This document shows positions 1-4,796 of a stretch of 5,767 nt of DNA, in pieces. Below the pieces are notes generated by a model that saw nothing but the letters and a program-made list of their open reading frames with translations, searched no databases and was not told where the DNA came from. Both the position numbers and the translations under genes were made by a program. The DNA comes from DATHWB01 sp035460965 (GTDB lineage Bacteria; Actinomycetota; Acidimicrobiia; Spongiisociales; ZC4RG35): assembly GCA_035460965.1 (NCBI GenBank), contig DATHWB010000063.1, forward strand, positions 1 to 5,767. Direction: 5' to 3'. The first letter of the stretch is position 1. Each line of letters opens with the position of its first letter.

Positions 1-1092
1 GACGTCTACACCAGGCGCACCCATCCCGACCAGCCGCCGACGGTCGACGTGGCGCCGGGTTATCGCGTCTTCCATGTGGAAGCGGGGCCGCCGGAGCAGA
101 TGGCCATTCGTCCGATGGCGATCTACGTCACCGAGTTCGCAGACGGGGTGGTGGCGCGGGTGTTGGCGAACGCCACGACACCGGACATCATCCACACTCA
201 CTACTGGTTGAGCGGTTGGGCCGGTCTCCTCGTCAAGCGCCGCCTGGACGTGCCGCTCGCCAACAGCTTCCACACCCTCGGCCGGGTGAAGGATCTCCAC
301 AAGCGGGACGACGAACCACCCGAGAGCCTGCTCCGGATCGCCGCCGAGGCCGAGGTCATCGACAACTCGGAGTGCGTGGTGGCCTCCACTCCGTTCGAAG
401 CACGTGACCTCCTCGAGCACTACGGCGCAGACCCTGGACGGCTGTGCACCTCCCCACCGGGGGTCGACCATTCCGTGTTCCGTCCTGGTGATCGCTCCGC
501 CGCCCGACGCCGGGTCGGCTTCGGGGAACCTCCGGTACTCCTCTACGCCGGGCGCATCCAGCCGCTGAAGGGTGTGGATGTCGCCCTGGAGTCCTTCGCC
601 CTGGTTCGTGAGACCATTCCCGGGGCTTCCTTCGTCATCGTCGGAGGCCCGAGCGGTCCGCAGGGCTTGGAGGAGCTGGAACGATTGCAGCGGCGAGCCG
701 ACGAGATCGGCGGAGTCGAGTTTCGGGCTCCGGTTCCTCACGACGACCTGGCGGATCACTACCGGGCGGCAGATCTCCTGCTGCTGCCGTCCCGATCCGA
801 GTCGTTCGGGTTGGTGGCAGCCGAGGCGCAGAGTTGCGGGCTGCCGGTGGTGGCTGCCCGGAGCGGCGGACTGGCCCACGTCGTGGCCGACGGCATGTCC
901 GGCCTCCTCGTAGACGGATGGGAACCTGCCGACCACGCGGCGGCGGCCCTGTCGATTCTCACCGACCGCAGCCGCGAGGAGGCGCTGCGGGCGGGAGCGC
1001 TGGAGTGGTCACAACGGTTCTCGTGGAAGGCGACCGTGGACCGTTTCCTGGAGCTCTACTCCGGGGTGCGCCGGCGTGTCGGACAGGAGTGA
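1..1092 (+). CDS. mshA: MshA-like GT4 glycosyltransferase, 5' truncated by window
   Basis: Probable D-inositol-3-phosphate glycosyltransferase, a cytosolic enzyme that transfers GlcNAc from UDP-GlcNAc to 1-L-myo-inositol-1-phosphate in the first step of mycothiol synthesis. The frame is open from base 1 and codes for a family-typical stretch (DVYTRRTHPD...) before the first GTG at 49, so the true start lies upstream; 363 residues are visible of about 400-450 usual. Counting from base 1, HTHYWLSG lies near residues 65-72 and the acceptor-side segment SFHTLGRVKD near 89-98. GRIQPLKG (about 184-191) carries the Arg and Lys that bind the nucleotide diphosphate. ESFGLVAAE (about 267-275) is the GT4 E-x7-E motif. 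These motifs match the corynebacterial enzyme as I remember it. The downstream YbjN gene repeats the mycobacterial order, which favours MshA over a sucrose-phosphate-synthase-like GT4. The GT4 assignment is secure; the exact acceptor is inference. Confidence 0.87.
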   Translation, partial: DVYTRRTHPDQPPTVDVAPGYRVFHVEAGPPEQMAIRPMAIYVTEFADGVVARVLANATTPDIIHTHYWLSGWAGLLVKRRLDVPLANSFHTLGRVKDLHKRDDEPPESLLRIAAEAEVIDNSECVVASTPFEARDLLEHYGADPGRLCTSPPGVDHSVFRPGDRSAARRRVGFGEPPVLLYAGRIQPLKGVDVALESFALVRETIPGASFVIVGGPSGPQGLEELERLQRRADEIGGVEFRAPVPHDDLADHYRAADLLLLPSRSESFGLVAAEAQSCGLPVVAARSGGLAHVVADGMSGLLVDGWEPADHAAAALSILTDRSREEALRAGALEWSQRFSWKATVDRFLELYSGVRRRVGQE

Positions 1093-1489
1093 GATCCTCG
1101 CCTCCGTGATCCACCGCTGGGTGGACGATCCCGATTCCGCCGTCGTCTACGCCGAGCAGGTCGAGGACCGGTGGGCGGTCAGGATGACCCAGACGGTGCG
1201 GGATGCCACCACCGTCTGGTGGCACGCCGGTCAGCGCTCCGTTCGCATGGAGGCATATCTCGGGCCCGTTCCCGAACGCTCGGCCGAAGCGCTCTACCGG
1301 TTGCTGCTGGTGCGCAACCGCGACGCCTGGCGGTGCCACTTCGCTCTCGACGAGGAGGGCGGTGTCGTCGTGCGCGGCCGCCTCGCCAACGCGATCGTCA
1401 CACCGGATGCGTTGGATGCGATGCTCGGTGAGTGCTACGACCTCATCGAGCGGACCTTCCCGCCGTTCGTGAGGATGCATCGGGCCTGA
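1076..1489 (+). CDS. YbjN-domain protein (type III secretion chaperone-like fold)
   Basis: A 137-residue cytosolic protein with a GTG start that overlaps the end of the glycosyltransferase gene by 17 bp, so the two are probably cotranscribed and translationally coupled. It has the actinobacterial YbjN pattern: an N-terminal helix (SEILASVIHRWVDDP), alternating strands (WAVRMTQTVRDATTVWWHAGQRSVRMEAYLGPVPE, about residues 33-67), a helix with LYRLLLVRN (73-81), a strand hairpin (WRCHFALDEEGGVVVRGRL, 85-103) and a C-terminal helix (TPDALDAMLGECYDLIERTF, 109-128). No catalytic motif or signal peptide is visible. In Mycobacterium a YbjN-like gene (Rv0487) directly follows mshA, and the same order here supports both assignments. 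The biochemical role of this family is not settled; a chaperone-like or regulatory part in mycothiol metabolism is only suggested by position. No Shine-Dalgarno precedes the GTG. Confidence 0.8.
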   Translation: MSDRSEILASVIHRWVDDPDSAVVYAEQVEDRWAVRMTQTVRDATTVWWHAGQRSVRMEAYLGPVPERSAEALYRLLLVRNRDAWRCHFALDEEGGVVVRGRLANAIVTPDALDAMLGECYDLIERTFPPFVRMHRA

Positions 1490-1493
1490 CCCC

Positions 1494-1522
1494 TTGTGCG
1501 GTCGGAAGCGGTGCCATACCTT
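1494..1522 (+). promoter_or_regulatory. Possible sigma-70-type promoter in convergent spacer
   Basis: TTGTGC (1494-1499), a 17-bp spacer and TACCTT (1517-1522) resemble -35 and -10 boxes on the plus strand. A transcript from here would run antisense into the 3' end of the CAP-domain gene, since no convincing plus-strand ORF follows. It could be chance; no factor-specific motif supports it. Confidence 0.2.
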
Positions 1523-1610
1523 GCGCATCCGACGACGCCCGGCGGGGCTCCGATGAGCCGTTCGGGGAAGTGCGGAACGATCGTGTGTCCCGCCCGGGTG
1601 TCGGACTCGC

Positions 1611-1662
1611 CGCCGTCACCCTGCGCCGTCACCCTGCGCCGTCACCCTGCGCCGTCACTCGG
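1611..1662. repeat. 13-bp tandem repeat, three exact copies plus one diverged
   Basis: CGCCGTCACCCTG occurs exactly at 1611-1623, 1624-1636 and 1637-1649. A fourth copy, CGCCGTCACTCGG (1650-1662), has two mismatches and holds the stop codon of the minus-strand CAP gene (TCA at 1655-1657). The array therefore looks like an expansion of the gene's own 3' end into the spacer, as replication slippage would produce. On the minus strand each copy brings a TGA, and 13 is not a multiple of 3, so successive copies place stops in all three frames. Confidence 0.9.
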
Positions 1663-2377
1663 CGCAGATGGCTCCGTCGGGTCGGATGACGATGCAGAAG
1701 GTGTCCTCGACCCAGCGGTCCGTGGCCACCTCGAAGCCCAGGGTACGGGGTGTCGATTCGCGCTCGATGGCGGGGGCCGAGGGCCGGCTGGGAGGTCCCT
1801 CGGCGACGGGCGTGTTGGTCGTGGTCGGTGCAGCCGTGGGTGCAGCCGTGGCAGGAGCCGTGGTCGTCGTCGTGGCAGGTGTCGTGGTCGTGGTCGTGGC
1901 GGGTGCTGTCGTCGTGGTCGTCGTCGCTGCCGGGGCGTTCGCCGACTTCATGAACAGGACCGTGACGAAGAGCTTGCCCTCCGCGTCGTGGGCCACGCCG
2001 ACGCCCACGCGGTCGTAGTCCCCCAGGATGTTGGCCTTGTGCGACGGTGACTGCATGAAGGCCCGGTGGAGGGCGCCGGGATTCGGGCCTTTCCCGACGT
2101 TCTCGCCCAGCACCACCCATCCCGAGGTGACGGACGAGAGTTGGGCGGAGGTGCTGTGGAAGATGGTCCCGGCGGCGATCATCGCTGCGGTGTGGTTGCG
2201 GGCACCGGCGACCAGGTCGCCGTGCACGGTCAGGGCCGCGAGTCCTGCCTCGGCCCGGCTCTGGTTGATGTAGCCGACGAACTCGGCCTCTTCGGAGGGA
2301 GAGGCCGACGCCACCAGTGCGGTGCTCGCGAACACGAGCATCCCCGCCGTCAGTGCCAACAGTCTCCGTACTCCCAT
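1655..2377 (-). CDS. Secreted CAP/SCP-domain protein with Thr-rich linker
   Basis: A 240-residue exported protein. Residues 1-26 are a Sec signal peptide (MGVRRL, hydrophobic core, cleavage likely after ASA). Residues 28-147 are a bacterial CAP (SCP/PR-1-like) domain: INQSRAEAGLAAL, FHST with His74, GENVG with Glu92, and SPSHKANIL with His113, the residues expected to line the conserved cavity, ending in VGVGVAHDAEGKLFVTVLFMK. Residues 151-189 are almost only Thr, Ala and Pro. A C-terminal segment (about 205-240) has two cysteines (228, 238) that could form a disulfide. Bacterial CAP proteins are extracellular and of mostly unknown activity; calcium, lipid or wall binding have been proposed for relatives. 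The ATG at 2377 gives a clean signal peptide but no good ribosome site. It lies 71 bp downstream of the kinase-like gene on the same strand, so readthrough from it is possible. Confidence 0.9.
   Translation of the reverse strand: MGVRRLLALTAGMLVFASTALVASASPSEEAEFVGYINQSRAEAGLAALTVHGDLVAGARNHTAAMIAAGTIFHSTSAQLSSVTSGWVVLGENVGKGPNPGALHRAFMQSPSHKANILGDYDRVGVGVAHDAEGKLFVTVLFMKSANAPAATTTTTTAPATTTTTTPATTTTTAPATAAPTAAPTTTNTPVAEGPPSRPSAPAIERESTPRTLGFEVATDRWVEDTFCIVIRPDGAICAE
1811..1927 (-). repeat. Thr/Ala/Pro low-complexity coding repeat
   Basis: Degenerate in-frame repeats of PATTTTTT type encode residues 151-189 of the CAP-domain protein. Runs of Thr codons appear on the plus strand as GTCGTGGTCGTGG-like text. 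This is probably a flexible, possibly glycosylated, wall-spanning linker. The DNA is prone to slippage and gives several spurious long frames on the other strand. Confidence 0.75.
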
Positions 2378-2386
2378 GTCTCATGT

Positions 2387-2444
2387 ATCGGCCACGGAGA
2401 GTGGGGACTTGACCGCGCTCTGTGTCGGAGTAAGGGGGGCCGAT
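2387..2444. other. Inverted repeat between kinase-like and CAP genes
   Basis: ATCGGCC (2387-2393) and GGCCGAT (2438-2444) form a 7-bp perfect inverted repeat separated by 44 bp. It occupies nearly the whole spacer between the kinase-like stop (2449-2451) and the CAP start (2377). In a readthrough transcript it could close a leader stem just upstream of the CAP start. There is no U-tract, so it is not a typical terminator, and a 7-bp match may be chance. Confidence 0.25.
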
Positions 2445-2448
2445 CCGA

Positions 2449-3330
2449 CTAGATGCCGAAGATGAGCTCGCGCAGGTTGACCGACGTGGTCTCCCACCTG
2501 CCCAGATCGAGGCGCAGGGATCCGAGACGAAGGCCCTGCATGCCCTCGCCGGCGTTGGTGACGACCCGCAGGACGTCTTCCCGATACTCCAGGCGTCCCA
2601 GTCCAAGACACCCGCCCGAGCCGTCCTGGACGCCCACCAGCATGCCGTCGAGTCGGTTGAGATCGAGGCCCATGGGAAGAGTGGGAGCGAACACGGTCTC
2701 CCGCACCCTCCAGCGATCCAGCGGTTCGTCGAAGGCGTGGGCGAATGCTCGCGCCCGCGTGGCCGCCCGGATGTCCGGACCACTGGGCGGCACGTCGGGA
2801 TCGGCCGGTAACGACACGACCTCGACCGCGAAGAATCGCCGGAGCATCCCGATCACCGGTTCCAGTTCACCCCCCCGTTGCAGCGCCAGCACGAGATCCG
2901 GTCGTATCAGCTCGACCTTGTGGTACTTCAGCGTCTGCCCGATCACTCCGGAGATCGTCCCGGTGGTGTCGACGATGACGAGGTCCGCGCCCGCTGCGCC
3001 CGCCTGCGCCAGGGCGGTGGTGGCGATGACGTGCTGCAACACGAGTCGGTCGGGGGCGATCCCCCCGACGAAGTGCAGCCGATCCGCCGTCGCCCGATCG
3101 GTGATGTCCTGTTCGGTCCGCAGGAACTTGAGCCCGACACAGGTGGGAGGTCCGATGGTGGAGTTGCCGATGTCGGCGTCGACCAGGGCGACGGTGCGTC
3201 CCCGGCCGATCGCCTCCCGAGCGATGGCCACCGCCAGGGTGGACTTGCCGGTGTCCATCCCGCCGATGAGGAACACGGAGGACGCCGTCGCCGTCCGAGC
3301 GATCAGATCGGAAGGCGACGGTGAGGACAT
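2449..3330 (-). CDS. Clp1/Grc3-type P-loop polynucleotide kinase-like protein
   Basis: A 293-residue cytosolic P-loop protein related to the Clp1/NOL9/Grc3 polynucleotide 5'-hydroxyl kinases, which phosphorylate RNA or DNA 5' ends with ATP or GTP. The Walker A motif is GGMDTGKST (23-31). DADIGNSTIGPP (51-62) corresponds to the family's D-x-D-x-G-x-S-x-x-GPP segment, which supplies the catalytic Asp. LVIVDTTG (117-124) is Walker B-like, and LKYHKVELIRPDLVLALQ (134-151) follows as in archaeal relatives. The C-terminal part has RETVFAPTLPMGLDLNRLDG (210-229) and a beta-rich end without known motifs. An ATG start at 3330 puts TACGAT six bases upstream, as expected for leaderless transcription. 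The gene is divergent from the SAM hydrolase gene and upstream of the CAP gene. Family membership is well supported; kinase activity and RNA versus DNA substrate are inference. A MinD-like or GTPase role is less likely because of the GPP segment. Confidence 0.82.
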   Translation of the reverse strand: MSSPSPSDLIARTATASSVFLIGGMDTGKSTLAVAIAREAIGRGRTVALVDADIGNSTIGPPTCVGLKFLRTEQDITDRATADRLHFVGGIAPDRLVLQHVIATTALAQAGAAGADLVIVDTTGTISGVIGQTLKYHKVELIRPDLVLALQRGGELEPVIGMLRRFFAVEVVSLPADPDVPPSGPDIRAATRARAFAHAFDEPLDRWRVRETVFAPTLPMGLDLNRLDGMLVGVQDGSGGCLGLGRLEYREDVLRVVTNAGEGMQGLRLGSLRLDLGRWETTSVNLRELIFGI

Positions 3331-3336
3331 GCCGGG

Positions 3337-3342
3337 ATCGTA
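3337..3342 (-). promoter_or_regulatory. -10 box for leaderless kinase-like mRNA
   Basis: On the minus strand the hexamer TACGAT fits TANNNT and ends six bases before the ATG at 3330, so transcription would begin at or next to the A of the start codon. No Shine-Dalgarno is present. No clear -35 box is visible. Confidence 0.45.
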
Positions 3343-3371
3343 CCGTTGGCGGGAGGGCTGCCATCGAGCCG

Positions 3372-3377
3372 TATGCT
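3372..3377 (+). promoter_or_regulatory. -10 box for SAM hydrolase gene
   Basis: TATGCT fits TANNNT and ends nine bases before the ATG at 3387, predicting a leader of zero to a few bases. With the opposing box at 3337-3342 it makes the 56-bp spacer a compact divergent promoter whose -10 boxes lie about 30 bp apart. A TTGGCG at 3346-3351 is too far (20 bp) for a standard -35 box. Confidence 0.45.
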
Positions 3378-3386
3378 GGCCGGCGG

Positions 3387-4190
3387 ATGACCCGCTTCAT
3401 CAACTTCCTCTCCGACTTCGGTCGCGACGACGAGTTCGTGGGGGTCGTGCACGGAGTGGTCGCCAGGCTGGCGCCCGATGTCACGGTGCTCGACGTCACC
3501 CATTCGGTGCGCCCCGGCGACGTCCGGGCGGGCGCCTTGGCGCTCACCCGTGCGATTCAGTACCTGCCCGAGGGCGTGGTGCTGGCCGTGGTCGACCCGG
3601 GTGTCGGCACCGGCCGTCGCGCCATCGCCGCCCGGACCCAGGTGGGGATCTTCGTCGGTCCCGACAACGGACTGCTCAGCCCCGCCGTGGCGATGGTGGG
3701 CGGGGCCGATCGCATCGTGTCGATCGAGAATCCGGAGATGCGTATCCCGTCCGCCGGAGAGACCTTCCACGGCCGCGACGTCTTCGGACCCGCCGCCGCG
3801 TTGCTCGCCTCCGGGGAGGCCGTCCTCGAGGATTGCGGCCCGGACGTGCCTCCGGACGAAGTGACTCCGCTCCTGCTCCCTCTGCCCGAAGTGGAGCCCG
3901 CCCGGATCACCGCCACCGCCTGGTGGATCGACCGCTTCGGCAACGCCCAGACGAACGTCTCCCCCGAGGACATGGCACTCGCCGGGATCGGAGGCGAGAA
4001 CACGGTCACGGTGCGGGTCGGGGCGACCGACCACGAGGTGCCCTGGGTGACCGCCTACGGCGAGGTGGAAGAGGGCGACCTCCTGCTCCACGTCGACGGA
4101 TCGGGGTTGATCGCCCTGGCCGTGCGGGGCGGGAACGCCGCCGAGGTATTGCGACTGTCGGAGGGACAGAAGGTCACACTGCAGGGTTGA
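3387..4190 (+). CDS. S-adenosylmethionine hydrolase (DUF62, SAM hydroxide adenosyltransferase)
   Basis: A 267-residue cytosolic enzyme of the fluorinase/chlorinase superfamily that uses water instead of halide and splits SAM into adenosine and methionine. The start is chosen at ATG 3387 because the protein then opens with MTRFINFLSDFG, the usual N-terminus of the family; an in-frame GTG at 3321 would add 22 unlike residues and overlap the kinase-like gene. The catalytic triad of the hydrolases is present with the right spacing: Asp70 in VVDPGVGT, Arg77 in GRRAI, and His128 in TFHGRD. GPDNGLL (91-97) and WWIDRFGNAQTNV (179-191) are family hallmarks, the second lying near the N-/C-terminal domain boundary. 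The C-terminal domain runs from about 172 to 267. No halogenase-type features were recognised. Its cellular role (SAM recycling, adenosine production) is not established for the family in general. Its stop overlaps a minus-strand small ORF by 17 bp. Confidence 0.93.
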   Translation: MTRFINFLSDFGRDDEFVGVVHGVVARLAPDVTVLDVTHSVRPGDVRAGALALTRAIQYLPEGVVLAVVDPGVGTGRRAIAARTQVGIFVGPDNGLLSPAVAMVGGADRIVSIENPEMRIPSAGETFHGRDVFGPAAALLASGEAVLEDCGPDVPPDEVTPLLLPLPEVEPARITATAWWIDRFGNAQTNVSPEDMALAGIGGENTVTVRVGATDHEVPWVTAYGEVEEGDLLLHVDGSGLIALAVRGGNAAEVLRLSEGQKVTLQG

Positions 4191-4272
4191 GCAGGGCGTA
4201 GACCTGGAACCCGCCCGCGATCAGCAGCACCAGCAGGAGCACGGCGATGACGATGGCGGTTGCGGGCCTCAT
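4174..4272 (-). CDS. Small single-pass membrane protein, 32 residues
   Basis: An ORF encoding MRPATAIVIA, a strongly hydrophobic segment (about residues 6-20) and a short tail, GGFQVYALLNPAV. The N-terminal Arg suggests an N-in orientation. On the minus strand TAGCTT (4281-4286) lies eight bases before the ATG at 4272, a plausible -10 box for a near-leaderless transcript, while no Shine-Dalgarno is seen. It converges on the SAM hydrolase gene with a 17-bp overlap of stops. A longer frame back to 4377 exists, but its extra residues are low-complexity and run over the hairpin at 4325-4357, so the inner ATG is preferred. No family was recognised. Many actinomycetes carry such tiny membrane ORFs, but chance is possible at this length. 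Confidence 0.42.
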   Translation of the reverse strand: MRPATAIVIAVLLLVLLIAGGFQVYALLNPAV

Positions 4273-4324
4273 GGCGGCGCAAGCTAGCAGCGGTCTCCAC
4301 CACCTCCCCACCCACCCCGAACAT

Positions 4325-4357
4325 GACGAAGCCTCCCGGGGCAAGGGAGGCTTCGTC
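4325..4357. terminator. 13-bp perfect stem-loop, probable intrinsic terminator
   Basis: GACGAAGCCTCCC (4325-4337) pairs fully with GGGAGGCTTCGTC (4345-4357) around the loop GGGGCAA. It lies 134 bp past the SAM hydrolase stop on the plus strand and downstream of the cytochrome c gene on the minus strand, so it could stop transcripts from either side. No U-tract follows on either strand, which is common for actinobacterial terminators. A weaker hairpin, GGTGG (4364-4368) with CCACC (4374-4378), follows immediately and may form a tandem terminator. A processing or regulatory hairpin is the alternative. Confidence 0.7.
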
Positions 4358-4400
4358 GACGAAGGTGGTGGTTCCACCGTGGGGCGGGCTGGGAGGCTAT

Positions 4401-4503
4401 CCGATCACACCTAGGGTCCTTGAACGTGCCCTTGGCATGAACTGGTAGAACCTGTTCCGCCTTCGCCAGGGGCAGCAAGCTGCCCCGTGCCATTGTAGAT
4501 CGG
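4401..4503. other. Candidate structured RNA element, strand uncertain
   Basis: A non-coding stretch with lower GC (about 58% over 4401-4540, against roughly 70% or more in neighbouring genes) that folds by hand into nested helices. The outer helix is CCGATC (4401-4406) with GATCGG (4498-4503). Helix P1 is TGGCATG (4433-4439) with CGTGCCA (4486-4492), including one G-U pair on the plus strand. Inside lie P2, CTGG (4442-4445) with CCAG (4466-4469), and P3, GGGCAG (4470-4475) with CTGCCC (4480-4485). P1, P2 and P3 abut almost without unpaired bases, as in a three-way junction. On the minus strand the P3 loop reads CUUG closed by G-C, a known stable tetraloop, but P1 then gains an A-C mismatch. 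It may be a leader of the glutaredoxin-like gene, a 3' UTR, or a small RNA. No known riboswitch class was recognised. Confidence 0.3.
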
Positions 4504-4520
4504 TCATCGAGTAGGCCACC

Positions 4521-4796
4521 TTGAACAGATTCTCCGTGCAATTTCTGACCCGCTCCGGCTGCCATCTGTGTGAGTCTGCGCGGCCTTCGGTCCTCCGTGC
4601 CGCCCGCTGGGCGGGCATGTCGGTACGAGAGGTCGACATCGACACCGACGACGAACTGACACGTGACTTCGGGGTGCGAATCCCGGTGGTGCGAATCGGC
4701 ACTGCTGTCGTTGCCGAGGGCACGATCGGGGCGGTGGGCCTGTGGAGGCGACTGCTGGCGGCGCGCTTCGGGCGGCGGATCAGCCCGAGCGGGTGA
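4521..4796 (+). CDS. Glutaredoxin-like CxxC thioredoxin-fold protein (DUF836 type)
   Basis: A 91-residue cytosolic protein with a thioredoxin fold: a first strand (FSVQFLT), the redox motif C-H-L-C (Cys14, Cys17), a helix (ESARPSVLRAARWAG), a second strand (SVREVDIDTDDEL), RIPVV with the cis-Pro (Pro55) and a third strand VVRIG. CHLC is typical of the short glutaredoxin-like DUF836 proteins rather than classical glutaredoxins (CPYC) or mycoredoxin. It probably reduces or exchanges a protein disulfide; the partner is unknown, and low-molecular-weight thiol (mycothiol) coupling is only suggested by the mshA-like gene elsewhere in the window. The start is TTG at 4521, with a weak purine-rich GAGTAGG five bases upstream; GTG at 4536 would give an 86-residue protein that also keeps the first strand. 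The 3' end overlaps the convergent cytochrome c gene by 17 bp. Confidence 0.85.
   Translation: MNRFSVQFLTRSGCHLCESARPSVLRAARWAGMSVREVDIDTDDELTRDFGVRIPVVRIGTAVVAEGTIGAVGLWRRLLAARFGRRISPSG

Noticed and set aside
1546..1559. GGCTC-CGAT-GAGCC hairpin as a terminator for the YbjN gene
   Set aside because: Only a 5-bp stem with no U-tract; too weak to call.
1811..1927. Repetitive GTCGTGG text that might suggest a CRISPR or satellite
   Set aside because: It is in-frame Thr-codon repetition within the CAP protein, with no spacer-repeat periodicity.
2409..2436. TTGACC-N16-TAAGGG promoter-like sequence on the plus strand
   Set aside because: No plus-strand gene follows; downstream is antisense to the kinase-like gene, and the spacing and -10 are poor.
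1629..2783. Long minus-strand open frame (384 codons) across the CAP gene and the end of the kinase-like gene
   Set aside because: It lies out of frame with two well-supported genes, has Arg/Gly/His-rich composition typical of GC-driven shadow frames, and shows no domain.
2453..4201. Plus-strand open frame of 582 codons
   Set aside because: It is antisense to the kinase-like gene and out of frame with the SAM hydrolase; Arg/Ser/Pro-rich with no recognisable motif.
4442..4460. GAAC...GTTC elements reminiscent of a LexA box
   Set aside because: Actinobacterial LexA sites need GAAC-N4-GTTC; here the spacings are 2 or 11, so the match is not credible.
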